Of a stretch of DNA of 64,000 nt, positions 22,301 to 33,647 are shown in pieces. This DNA comes from Simmondsia chinensis (taxonomy: Eukaryota > Streptophyta > Magnoliopsida > Caryophyllales > Simmondsiaceae). The stretch lies in contig JAGTTD010000012.1 in the NCBI GenBank assembly GCA_018398585.1, positions 20,655,036 through 20,719,035 of the forward strand. Reading direction: 5' to 3'. Every line of letters starts with the position of its first letter. Position 1 is the first letter of the stretch. The position numbers and the translations under genes were made by a program. Below the pieces are notes generated by a model. That model was given only the letters and a program-made list of their open reading frames with translations, was not told the origin of the DNA and made no database searches.

Positions 22301-23847
22301 CAGATTATACCACCTGTGTTTGGCAATAGCTTTTTCACAGCATTTTGAATAGCTTTTAACTATTTGACTAGTAAAATAGTTAAAAGTTATTATTGATAAA
22401 TAAATGGCAATAGCTTTTTCACAGCATTTTGAATAGCTTTTAACTATTTGATTAGTAAAATAGTTAAAAGTTGTTATTGATAAATAATTTTAAAATAGCA
22501 TTTCAAATAGCTTTTAATATTTAGAAGTTAGCTTTTGAAAAGTCGTTCAAGTAGCTTTTAAAAAGCTATCAAGTTTAGAGTTTACCATTTTACATATTAA
22601 ATTACTAGTATACATTTCTATTATTTTCTATGAGAATAAAAAATAAATGTATTCTTTTTTTTTTTTTATAATATATGACCTATTTACCTTATTTTTTTTA
22701 AAGAATTAAATTACTTTTATACATAAAATTGTAACTCAATTTAAAAAAATAATAATTAATTAATTTAAATTAACTCATTTTATTATATCAATATTTTAAT
22801 TATTAGGTTGATTAAAAAGTGTAGTTATTAGAATTTACCTAATATAAATTGATTTTTATTTATCAACTAACAAACAGCTAAGAGCCAATGCCAATTATAG
22901 CCTCAATCTACCGTACTTCAGTTTTAGAGCAGATCAAAATATCCTACCAAAACAAGTGGAGTCACTGTTTTTTTTTTTTGGTTAAACACCAATGGTCCTA
23001 TACTTTTTTTTTTTTTTTTTTTCAATTTAATCATTCTACTTTTAATTATATCAATTTAATTTTTTTATAACTTATAATATGTCAATTTAGTTATTTGGCC
23101 AAAATCTAAATTAAATTATTGACGTAATTTTAAAGGGACTATCGCATCAGATGCAAGTAATTTACCGCAAATTCACCAATTGAGTTAATTTAACCCAATA
23201 AATGGTTGAATCGTTAAAAAAATTATTAAAAACTTAACACAAATTTTACTCTAGGGAACAAATTGACACAATATGAATTATACAAGTACCAAATTAATCC
23301 AATTAAAGCACAAGGATTAAATTGACACAATCGATAAAGTACAGGGACATTTGGTGTTAAAAATCCTTTTTTTTAATATGATAAACTGTTAGTTAGTAGG
23401 TCAAATAAATGTAACAACTCAACAAGCTTTCCTCTTATTCATATTTTGAAAGTTAACCATGGCTTGAACCCGATTTACAATGTTCAAAAAAAAAAAAAAA
23501 AAAAAAACCCAATTTACAAAGATGGAATATATAAAATTTACATATAAGACTTAAGTAAGAAAGGTCGATAATAAAACGAATTAGTATTTGATGGAATAAT
23601 CTACTCAATATATGTATTGATTTATTTTCTTTGTCAAATAAAATATAAAATATTCTTACTAAACCCGTATGTGAGGTATTTAACAGAAGCACTCGAACAT
23701 CACCTTGATTGCAACAGCCTCGTTGGTGGCGATGTTTTTGGCATAGTAGACCTTTGCAAAGGTGCCCTGGCCTAATAGCCTCCCCATCTCATACTTGTCA
23801 AATATGATATTTCTCTCTGTATTTGAAGCCTCCTGCTTTGGCTCCAT
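19342..23847 (-). CDS. CIPK: CBL-interacting protein kinase (CIPK/SnRK3), three exons
   Basis: Exons are 23847-23704, 21970-21534 and 20095-19342, giving 1335 nt and 444 residues. Both introns have GT and AG ends and keep phase (0 and 2). CIPKs are Ser/Thr kinases activated by calcineurin-B-like calcium sensors and act in ion and stress signalling. Seen: P-loop GQGTF (26-30), catalytic Lys48 as the last residue of exon 1, HRD (139-141), DFG (159-161), activation-loop [10 protein letters not shown] (179-188), the NAF motif (313-315, [19 protein letters not shown]), and a C-terminal PPI-type region from about 335. Length and order are normal for the family. The [13 protein letters not shown] form is typical of the intron-poor clade, so two introns are unexpected. 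No stop or frameshift; probably functional. Subtype is not assigned. Confidence 0.93.
20403..20411. repeat. 9-bp TSD (left) of the Mutator-like MITE
   Basis: GGATATTTA is repeated exactly at 21006-21014 on the other side of the element. Confidence 0.9.
20412..21005. mobile_element. Mutator-like MITE, 594 bp, carrying an AACCGCGTTT-type motif array
   Basis: Long terminal inverted repeats begin GAGTCGGTTCCGAAAATAATGCT, then an A/T-rich run, mirrored at the right end. A 9-bp exact TSD fits Mutator-superfamily transposition. Between the TIRs (20487-20930) I count about 24 full or decayed copies of AACCGCGTTT or its complement, in both orientations, with irregular spacing of roughly 10-30 bp. There is no coding capacity. 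It sits in CIPK intron 2, where it may be spliced out without harm. Confidence 0.88.
22321..22488. repeat. 84-bp tandem duplication in CIPK intron 1
   Basis: TGGCAATAGCTTTTTCACAG begins at 22321 and again at 22405; the two units differ by few bases. Each unit has TAACTATTTGAxTAGTAAAATAGTTA, a hairpin-forming inverted repeat. Confidence 0.85.
22982..23365. mobile_element. MITE-like element in CIPK intron 1
   Basis: Ends are inverted: TTAAACACCAATGGTCC at left and the complement of GGACATTTGGTGTTAA at right. The body contains repeated AATTTAATC/AATTGACACAAT-type text. A related copy lies at 59300-59622. Edges are approximate and no clear TSD was seen. Confidence 0.65.
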
Positions 23848-24104
23848 TGCACCCAAAACTTACAGGACAGAAGATTATAGTAAAGCCAATTCTAAGTCCC
23901 TTTTTCCTGCTTGATTGAAGGATTGAAAATTCAAAGGAAAACTAAGAAATTGAGGTGCGTGTTGATTAAAATTAAGAGGAAAGAAGGAAGATCGAATATC
24001 CAAGAGTGGCTATTCGAGGTGGGAGATGGACTGATTAGTGTGAGAGGAAATATAAGACCGTTGGGATAACGTAAGAAAATCGAAACATTATTTTATTTAT
24101 TTAT
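23848..24104 (-). promoter_or_regulatory. CIPK 5' UTR and probable proximal promoter
   Basis: On the minus strand a TATA-like CTTATATTT lies at 24048-24056, about 200 nt upstream of the start codon. Promoter assignment is positional inference; no other element is recognised. Confidence 0.4.
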
Positions 24105-24551
24105 TTATTTTTTTTTTTTTTGAAGAGGTAAAGATACGGTTGAGAGATCGTTAAGATTTTCTTCTCAACGGAGGTAAACCCAAGGACTCAGCGCGAGAAA
24201 TAAAAAGGACAACTCAAGAGGGAACATGAGCCCAAATAGAAACACCAGCATTAGCTAACCTGTCAGTTGAGCAATTCGCTTATCTGAAAACATGATTGTA
24301 AGAGATTCCCTCAGTCGAGACACTGATAGCACTAATGTCTTTCATAATAGTCACAATATTAGTTAGAATAGAATAGATGCCCTTAAGGGCTTTGATGACA
24401 ACACTATTATTTCCTTTAAAAATTATTCTGCTAGCCCGAGTGTTAGTTGCATAAACAAAGACATTTCTAGCCACAATCGCTTCAGCTACAATAATAGGAC
24501 CCCGGCCAAGCTTTCTATTTCCAGCAACAATAATCTTCCTATGTTGATCTC

Positions 24552-24615
<64 letters not shown>

Positions 24616-24930
24616 TAATATATAAAATTTATAATTATTTATAATTTATAATTTATTTTATACTTTTTTTTATTAAATGAATCTTGTCACAATTGAACTC
24701 CTACACTTAGACCTGTCAAAATTTGCCATAGCCTAGCCCTGAGGGTGAGGAGTCCATGAGACCCACGTAGTCTTCTTATTACCTTTCTTGCTTCTCCAAT
24801 TATTACAATTGGCACCTCCTTCATTCATTTTACCCCGAATAGACCACTCCCAACTCCTATGTTTGGCCAGGATGACAGGTTTAATTGGGCCAATCTTATG
24901 ATTCCGAATTACATTACTCCATATATAATT
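24105..24930 (-). pseudogene. LINE 3' end remnant with RNase H-like domain, split by (TA)n
   Basis: The minus-strand frame at 24474-24280 (about ATNTRASRIIFKGNN then ALKGI) matches the plant LINE RNase H-like domain, and continues to the SLGLPPLRR end common in these LINEs. Upstream text near 24770 gives TWVSWTPHPQG, the usual entry to that domain. A poly-T at 24107-24121 would be the poly(A) tail. A TA dinucleotide run (about 24554-24610) separates the two parts. Only the 3' end is present. Confidence 0.6.
24554..24611. repeat. (TA)n microsatellite
   Basis: Uninterrupted TA dinucleotides for about 56 bp inside the LINE RNase H remnant. Confidence 0.95.
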
Positions 24931-24935
24931 TGGGT

Positions 24936-25173
24936 ACCAAAGAGGGTACCAACACGCTGGTACCGGATCCCATTAGAGCTCCGAAGTTAAGCGTGCTTGG
25001 GCGAGAGTAGTATCAGGGTGGGTGACTGCCTGGGAAGTCCTCACCCCTCAAGTTGGGGTTACTCGGAAGTAGCCTCTCTTCAAGGTACCACCCTGAAGGG
25101 CGAAGGCTACGTACATCCACTGCCCAGACCCTGCTTAGGCGGGAGCCCTTTGGGCACTAGGAATGTTGTTGCT
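24936..25173 (+). mobile_element. 5S-rRNA-derived SINE, copy 1 (238 bp)
   Basis: The head (about 24944-25047) follows plant 5S rRNA closely, with ACCGGATCCCAT, AGTTAAGCGTGCTTGGGCGA, GTAGTAT and GGGAAGTCCTC, thus including the internal pol III promoter. A body follows (25050-25160) with GTAGCCTCTC and ACGTACATCCACTGCCCAGA, ending in GGGCACTAGGAATGTTGTTG. A 10-bp TSD, TAATTTGGGT, lies at 24926-24935 and 25174-25183. It is not a 5S gene: the 5S 3' end is replaced by the SINE body. Confidence 0.85.
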
Positions 25174-25183
25174 TAATTTGGGT

Positions 25184-25893
25184 GGTGTTAGTTTCAAAGT
25201 AAAAAAAAATTCTTATTACTTGAATTGCAATATGATTTGTGATGAATAATAGCCATAAAATTTTATAAGTTTGCTTTGATACTAAAGTTTTTCTTAGCTA
25301 ATAACAGATTATCCATAATTTATATATATATTTTCTAATGAAGAAGTGATACATGCCAAATATGTATATATGCCTATAATAAAGGATAGCCTATAAGGTA
25401 TCGACTTAGGAAATGAAATCAGATGTTATTTCTTTTCTTAATCGCTTTCTTTTATTGTTTTTTACTTAATTTAAGTCTATTTCAGTTTTAGTTCGTAACG
25501 GCAAATAACTTTGGTGGTATTAAAAAAATATTAATTTGATATTAAAAAGACATTAGTTATGCTTTATTAATATTATTATTCAAAATGTCGAAATATTTAA
25601 GTCGATATAATTCAAATATGTCGCTGGGCGAGGCGGTGGGGTGGGTTGGCTCTAGATAATTGGACGTGGTTTTGGGAGCCAGTGGGAATTCTGGAAGCAC
25701 ATAGAAATATCTAGGGAACCAATCAATGTAAGACAAGTTTGTTCGTGATGTAACTAAAACTCTATTATTGTGTGCCTGGGATGAACCCAAACTGGACATC
25801 TGTTTTTGTTTTTCATTGATAAGGTGGGCGTTGAAAAATAATGTAACGAGCAATCAAGATATAGCTTTTAACTTGAATAAATTGAACTCAAAC
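25184..25893. other. AT-rich stretch, unassigned
   Basis: No domain recognised. The minus-strand open frame at 25557-25853 has no motif and no good gene context. Confidence 0.5.
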
Positions 25894-27340
25894 TGTTAAA
25901 TTAGTCGATTCACGGAGTTGGCATACAGGAGATCCACATATAAGCTTAGGTGAGGTTCCATTCTAAAACTAATTGGCATTAAATAGAGCAATTTACTAAG
26001 CTTATAAGTTTTTCTCTTCTGTCTTAGTACTTCTCCATGGGATTAACATTTTTACTTATATGTGGAGTTCATGTAAGTTTACCTTAAACACACTCTTTGC
26101 CTTCTCCGATCCAATTAGAAATTACATCCAATTGAATCGAACACTAATTGGAGCACCACAGCCTCAAACCTCGATGACGCACTGTGGGAAGGATAGGGTG
26201 CCTTTAACCCGTCTGTCGTACCCAACGATGCCGGATTAAGTGGAATCGGCTAAAACTTCTTGATCCTGCGAATATCTGAGCAATAACTTGAAGATGAGCT
26301 ATGTAACTTTTATTGAACACTTTTAAAATAAAAACTACAAAGATCAATTCATAATAAAACAATTCACCAAATTTATTCAATAATCAAAAGCTTCCTAAAA
26401 TGATAAACTAATGGCCTATTTATACGCTTAAAAAACACCAGGCCTAGTAATAAACCAACTCTAAGAACTAATCTTACTTTAGATCAAATTCTACTACTCT
26501 TAATAATAATCTAACTCTAAAACCCTAAACTTAGTTTTATAATTTAGTAAATTAAATATTAATAATAAAAGCCCTAATTTAAATTAAACCCTAATTGATT
26601 TACTCTTCTTTTCTTGTCTCTATTAGGCTATTCTCATCATGTATTGCATTACCTATGGTGCAACAAATTCAAATGTACCCCTCCTTACAAGGATACGGTT
26701 TCAAACAAGAAATCGAAATCATTAACCCACTTTGATACTATGTTAAATTTCACTGGGCCTTTAAGCCCGACCCGCAGAGTTGACGCATATGAGATCAATA
26801 TATAAGCCCAAGTGAGTTTCTATTCTAAAACGAATTGGCTTTAGTGGAGTATTCCGCTAGGCTTATAAGTTGGTTTCTTCTTTTCTACAACTTCTATGTG
26901 GGATTAATAAATTTTTTACTCATATGTGAAGTTCTTACTCAGAATGTGTCATCTGCATCACGCTTTATCCACTACCATTGCTTCTATCTTGTGGAGCCTC
27001 TCTTCGCTCCTCTTCAACTTCTCATACCATATGAGATTTGCATCATCTTCATCCTCCTCAATGGCATAACTCAAGAACGTGCCTTCTCTCTGGTACCAAC
27101 TAATGCAGCGCTCCTAAAGGTTGCACTGCAGCCTCGAACCTCGGCGATGTGTTGTGGGAAGGATAGGGTGCCTCTAACCCATTGATCATACCCACAATGT
27201 TGGATTAAGAGAGAATCGGCTAAAACTTGTTAATTATATGAATACCCGAGCAATAACCTAAAAAGGAGCTATACAAACTTTCAAAATAAAAACTACAATG
27301 ATCAACTCATAATAAAACAATTCATCTTATTTGACAATCA

Positions 27341-27345
27341 AAAAC
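27341..27345. repeat. TSD AAAAC, left of LARD-2
   Basis: Matched by AAAAC at 33648-33652. Confidence 0.8.
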
Positions 27346-28260
27346 TGTTGGAAAAATGATACAAGCTAACCTTTAGTTTTATTGGGAGTTGTATCCCGCA
27401 ATGAAAAAGTAGTGTGGATGATTTATTTCTTAACGGGTACTTAGTTTTTGGATTTTTGATAACCGTTGTTGTATTTAATAGCATTGATGTTGAAGATTTA
27501 TTACCCACATAGCTTTTATAGTAATTCATTGCAAATATAGCTATTGTGCTCATTTATTTCGTACGTTTTTAAACCCCTACTAATATTATACATAGAGTGC
27601 ACTGCAAAAAATGAAAAGATTAGAACCATAATTGTAATTTTCTCAGTTTTTTTCGCTTCTATGTCTTCTTCTGGCCTCACCCAATCTCCCTCTCGTCCTC
27701 TTCCCGTTCCTATTTTTTCTCAGTTCATACTTATTTCTCTCTTCATAATTTTGGGCAAAGTTTGCAGCTTTCCTACCTGGCAATTAACGAGTGCATACCA
27801 AAAGTCGAATCGCGTTAATCCTGGAGGACGGTCGTCGGTAATACTGTTTGCACCGGAGCAGAGGCGAAATTGTCTTTTAGGACAGTGATCATTTGCCACG
27901 ACGCGGTATCTTCGGTATTCTAATCAATCTCTCCAATTTTTAATATTATTTGATTTCTGTGTTTAGGTGTTTTTGCTGAATCTTCGCTGCGTTTGTCGCT
28001 ATTTTATACTGCTGATATTTCTTGCAATTTTTACTGCATTTTCTTATTGAAATTCGCTTCAATTTCACTGCAATTTAATTGTAACATTTACTGTTCAATT
28101 TTGCTGTAATTTTACATTATTTTTTCTGCCCTTGCGCTGCAATTTTACTACATTTGCACTGTCAGTTTTACTGAAATTGTTTATTGAAATTTTACGTAAA
28201 TTTTACGCTGAATTTGGTCACTGCAGTATTGTTACAGTTTGCTACTGTTTTACTGTAACA
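27346..28260 (+). repeat. 5' LTR of LARD-2
   Basis: About 915 bp, starting TGTTGGAAAAATG and ending CTGTAACA. It carries a decayed palindrome (27784-27801) and AAATTGTCTTTTAG at 27867-27880. Confidence 0.88.
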
Positions 28261-31200
28261 ATCTAAAAGACGATATGATGTTTATGAAGTATATTGGAAC
28301 TGTTATTGGCAAGCGATTGTAGATTCAAATCTATGATCTTTTGTTCTCTTTTGTTGGTTTTGGGTAGTTTTACCAGTAGAGGGTGTATTTTTGTTGAAGT
28401 ATTCGAAGTGAGCATGAGTTGTAAGCAAGGTGTTTGATTAAATGTCCATGAGAATGAAAGTCTGCGACCTAAAGCAAGGGTTTTTCTTATTTTTCTAAAA
28501 ATTAATATAAATCAAGTAGGCATATTTTTAATACTTTGAATTATGCATATGTTATATTTGCTAGCAATGATTTGGACAATATCTAGTTTCATGTGGCATG
28601 GAATAATGTTGTATCTATTTAAGTTTTGTTCTCCTATGTGGCGTACATATTAAATCGCTTCTATTATTGAGATGAACTCACGTTCATATGACTTATACCA
28701 CGAGCTATATAGGACACTAATGATTACAACTCGTGTAATGCAGTATTTTAGACTTCCAAAAAGATAATGCGAATTATGCTTGTTTTAATCTAGTTAGCAT
28801 GAAATGATAATACTCATTCTAGTTGTGGCATATGAAAGACAATAACTTGATGTGTTAATTAATTTGCCAATTGAATGCATAATAGGAGGAATAAGATCAT
28901 TAGGCCTTACGAGAAAAAAGAAAATGAAAGCCCATGTGGATCTAAGGATTTAAATACGATTGGGCCAATAATTGGGCTTTTAAGTATACAGGAAAAGGGG
29001 GAAAAAAAATAGAAATGCGACATACTTAATAATAAACCAAAAATGATATATGAAGCTTAAGTATTTGTATGTTTGATGATTCGGACTCCACACACTTTTC
29101 CTACTGTTCAAGTTGTCATTCAAAGGACCTAATTTTCGAGGTTGATATGAAAGAGGTTAAATGGAAGCAGCCCATGTTGGCATGCATGTATTACTTGCAC
29201 TTTATCAATGGAAGGTAGACCCACATTCACATAAATTCTAATATAAGTTAGTGAATGTGGGGGTAGTGCTCTTATATGAGGCAAAAATTCTTGTGTTACA
29301 TAAGAACTATTTTAACTATAATCTGTTTTCTAATTTTATGAGTCTACCAATATTTGCTAGTTACTACTAGCTTGTGTGGAATGTATTATGATAAAAATGA
29401 ATAAAACGGAAGTTAAAAATTAACTAGACCATAAATCGAAAGGATTAGATGGCCTAGGTAGCATGGATTTCTCACTGCTTTTAACATCCTTTGGTTTCCT
29501 CTTTGTGGAAGTGATGTTTATACTCGAGACTAACGGTTTGTCTTGACGTGAGAAAGCTCTAGCTACATCTGATTGGTGGAGCGGTTCAGAGTTAATCGCT
29601 TATTCGGCCTCATGTATGGTCGGTTGAGAATCTGGTGCAGATTCTTGTTTTGGTGGAGCAATTTCTGAGTTAAATTGCTCGAGCCTGACCTTGTTAATGG
29701 TTAGAGGAGAGTCCTTGGTTTGGATTCTGTTGTGTTGCTGACCATGCTGTGGTAATTGAATTGTGTGATTTTTCAATTTTCTGTAGGATTGTTGTGGTTA
29801 ACACATGTTTAATGCTTAAGGTTGATTGTGAACTTGTTAGACTGGAATCTTGAACCTAGAATTGACAATTCTTAGGTTAAGCATGTTTAGTTGCACAATC
29901 TTGAACCCGATGTGTCGGAAGAGCAATTCATGTTTGAGTTTTAATCATGAGTTTAGACCTTGTATGTGATAGTTGTTTTTCTTGCATATTTGGAGTGACC
30001 TAAGTGAAATAGTTGATCATTGTAAAGGGCTAATAGGACTTGTGAGATTTTGTGAAAATCCATGTGTAATTTAGTGTATTTATCTCCATGTTGATGCGTC
30101 TCATGTATTACCCATGGCTAGCTATGTTGGAAGCAATTTGAACATACGTTGTTACATGTTTCAAATGATGAAAAGCGTGTTGTTTTAACTGTTGAAACAT
30201 GTCTCTTTCAAGCTGAATATGCTGCTACATACTGTTTTGGGCTGTATGTTGCTATATACAGTTGTGGGCTGTAAGATGCTAATGTACATGTTGTTATAGA
30301 CTTTTATATACTGGATTTTTTTGTATTGGATTTGGTCTAGCTGTTAAGGGACCGGTTTGCTGTTGAACGTTGACGTTCATACTGCTTTTAACGACATTTT
30401 TGACTGTTAGTTGCTGAATTTTGTGCAATACTGAATTTGTTCTTACTATAATATTGCGGCAGCTGTTTTTGGGCAATATACTGTCATTGTAAGTTGTTTT
30501 GTTGAATTTCAACTTGTAATTGGGAAATTCATGTTTGATTCATATGTGGACTTGGTGTTGTCTTTGGAGAATATTAGGCCCTTAGGATCTTTGTTTCATG
30601 CCATCTTTTCTAGTTTTTGGGAAAAGGGTAAAGAGTAGGTCATATGAAAACCTTGATTAATCATATGCTTGTTATTTAGCTTGTGGTTAGATACCTTATT
30701 TGGGTCATTCTCATATTTTGTACGCTCATGTTGGTCATTTGGATGACATACTATATGACCCTAGTGTTCACTTGATGAGGAGAAAAATGTGGCATCACGT
30801 TATAAGCTAAATACGCTAAGGTAATTGAAGCATTATGGTTTGATGAAAAACACAACATTCGTCCTATTATTTCATATGGCAGTAATAGACCTAGTTTACA
30901 TATACTGATCCAAATAATGAATATTAAAGTGATCTAATTAAATTGTTGAGGTACTAATGAAGTACTATGAATGGGGTTTATATTATAATAGACTCCTTGT
31001 TGTGTTGGATGTCTGATATCAATGAAAGATATTCTATTAATGATAATGTATTTAGGTTCATTAGTGAACTATATTTTGTGAAACCCCTCTGAAACATACA
31101 TTGTTTAGTTGTCCTTAAAGATTGAGTTGGCATGTAGAAAAATTGAGTGGCTTAGAAATGTGGTGTAAGACATTCCATTGTAGGGGTTGTAAGAGCACCT

Positions 31201-32730
31201 GAGAGCCAATGAGATATATTGCTTGATTATAATCTTATCTAATTATTGTGTTTTTTCCAATGTTTGCTAGTTTTAGCTAGCTTATGGAAATTGATTATGA
31301 TGAAAATATTATTTTGATAACTGTCTAAAGTCAGTGTGAATAGCTTGAAGATGCTAGCAGTTGGGCTTGAGAGCCTTGCAGATGCTTAGGTTGCCTTAAG
31401 TTAAATGTTAAAAGGCACCTTGTGAATTATGGTCTCTTGTACCTTTATTTTTTTCTTAAGATCACCAAATTTGATACATGGACTACCCTTAATAGCAATA
31501 ATGCATGTACTCTAAGTACAATGAGAATAGGTTGTGACCTAAACTGGTAGTGATCCAGCTTATTTGAGATGATAATGTTTCACAATTGTGATGGTATGTA
31601 AATTGACCAATTTGCGGTATATGTTTATTGTGCCAACTATGTGTACAATATGTGTACCATTTGAATATTTGGGGTGGAGATATAATTTCGTTGATATAAC
31701 GTATGCTCCACTATTGTATTATATTGACTCTTGTTGAAGTTGGCAGGCGATGGAGCTAGTTGTTTAACAGTTCATTGCAGGTACCTCAATGTGGGGGGTA
31801 ATAGCAACTCGTGATTGATGTTGGCAGTGGTTAACTCTCAAGTACTGCTTTATTCGAATACAATGTTGAAATGTCATGTATGATGGTTGAGCTTGATACT
31901 TTAACCTAACCCATAGTCCATAACGGATGGTGTGGACACTGCACACTTGATGGGTTTGGCGAGAGGAGACTTATTTGTCCCAGGCATAAGATCGTGAACG
32001 ATCTAATCGAAAGAAAGCGATATCACTAAATTGTGTAAGGTCTGAAAAGAACCTTGTGGATCTAGACAATATGTCGAAAAACGGTTGTGGAAACATCGAG
32101 GAGGATGGGACTAAAGTCTATACATGAATAAATTGTGATGTATCCAATCTGGTCTTAACAGGTTTAATGTGAAAAGCCATAGTTTCATTCGAGGAATGCA
32201 CTGTGTTTTATGTTGCCCTTCCCTATGTTGTGACAGTGCGGAGATGGGTCCATAGCCATATGTTTGGTGGTGTAAGCGAGGCTTGCACTTGATGGACACT
32301 GTCTATGTGTTACCAAGGGGTGAGGTTGAGTTTTAGCTCTTAATGGACCCATATCCATATGTTTGGTGGTGTGCGGTAACACGCACTTGATGGGATCCAC
32401 CTATTTAGGTGTGGGAGGGTGGCCGCTTCCTATGAAGGTTTAAGACGTGCCTTTTAGAGCACCTATGAATATCCAGGACAGGCGCACGGCCAATAAAGTG
32501 CGCCAAACCGCAAGAATTGCCAAGATCTGGAGTTGTTATGTGTCCAAGTGGAAGACTATGCAGCCCCTTCTGAGGCTCAAGACGAATGTCACCTTTCAAG
32601 ATGTTGGTCCTAAACTTGGGTTGCAATAGGTGACAATTCAAGTTGCGAGACATCGGCACTGAAAAACTAAACTCCCTTTGCCCAATCTATCCTTCTTTGT
32701 TCTCTTCCGCTTGTATCCTTTGTGAGGGAT
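28261..32730 (+). other. LARD-2 interior, non-coding
   Basis: It begins with ATCTAAAAGACGAT, as in LARD-1. No protein domain was found. The last part (about 31930-32700) contains the decayed Copia-A RNase H end and 3' UTR-like text. Confidence 0.8.
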
Positions 32731-33647
32731 TGTTGGAAAAATGATACAAGCTCACCTTTAGTTTTATTGGGAGTTGTATCCTGCATTGGAAAAATAGTGT
32801 GGATGATACTTTTCTTGACAGGTACCTTTATTTTTTGGATTTTCGATAACCGTTGTGGTATTTAACAGCATTGATGTTGAAGATTTAGTACCCATATAGC
32901 TTTTATAGTAATTCATTGCTAATATAGATTTTGTGCTCACTTATTTCGTATGTTTTTAAACCCCTAATAATATTATAAATAGAGTGCACTGCAAAAAATG
33001 AAAAGATTAGAACCATAATTGTAATTTTCTCAGCTTTTTTCGCTTCTATGTTTTCTTCTGGCCTCACCCAATCTCTCTCTCATCTTCTTCCCGTTCCTAT
33101 TTTTTCTCAGTTCATACTTCTTTCTCTCTTCATAATTTTGGACAAAGTTCGAGGCTTTTCTACCCGGCAATTAACGCGTGCACGTTAAAAGTCAGATCGT
33201 GTTAATCCTGGAGGACAGCCTCCAGTAACATTGTTTGCACCGGAGCAGAGGCGAAATCGCTTTTTAGTACAGTGATAATTTGCCACGACGCGGTATCTTC
33301 GATATTCTAATCAATCTCTCCAATTTTCAATATTATTTGATTGCAGTGTTTAGGTGTTTTCGCTGAATCTTCGTTGCGTTTGTCGGTATTTTATACTGTT
33401 GATTTTTACTGCAATTTTTACTATATTTTCTTACTGAAATTCGCTGCAAGTTCACTGCAATTTAATCGTAACATTTACTGCTCAATTTTGCTGTAATTTT
33501 ACATTATTTTTTTTGCACTTGCGCTTCAATTTTACTACATTTGCGTTGTCAGTTTTACTGAAATTGTTTATTGCAATTTTACGTAAATTTTATGCTGAAT
33601 TTGGTCACTGCAGTATTGTTACAATTTGCTACTGTATTATTATAACC
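32731..33647 (+). repeat. 3' LTR of LARD-2
   Basis: About 917 bp. It has a TATAAATA box (32974-32981), an intact palindrome TTAACGCGTGCACGTTAA (33171-33188) and AAATCGCTTTTTAG at 33254-33267. Confidence 0.88.

Larger units (their letters stand above)
21971..23703 (-). other. CIPK intron 1 (1733 bp)
   Basis: Donor GTGATG and acceptor CCACAG on the minus strand, with GTGAT duplicated at the start of the intron and the start of exon 2. It includes an 84-bp tandem duplication (22321-22488) and a MITE copy (22982-23365). Confidence 0.85.
27346..33647 (+). mobile_element. LARD-2, non-coding LTR retrotransposon
   Basis: LTRs at 27346-28260 and 32731-33647 flank 4.47 kb without gag or pol. The interior is collinear with LARD-1, but the LTRs resemble those of LARD-1 only at the TGTTGGAAAAATGATACAAGC start and in the R-U5 core. 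A 5-bp TSD, AAAAC, bounds it. A GTGAGGGAT purine tract precedes the 3' LTR. Confidence 0.88.

Noticed and set aside
24936..25060. Functional 5S rRNA gene
   Set aside because: The 5S 3' end is not complete, the sequence continues into a SINE body, and TSDs flank the whole unit; there is no tandem 5S array.
25557..25853. 98-codon minus-strand ORF
   Set aside because: No recognisable motif, AT-rich surroundings, and next to TRIM-like repeats; length within chance expectation.
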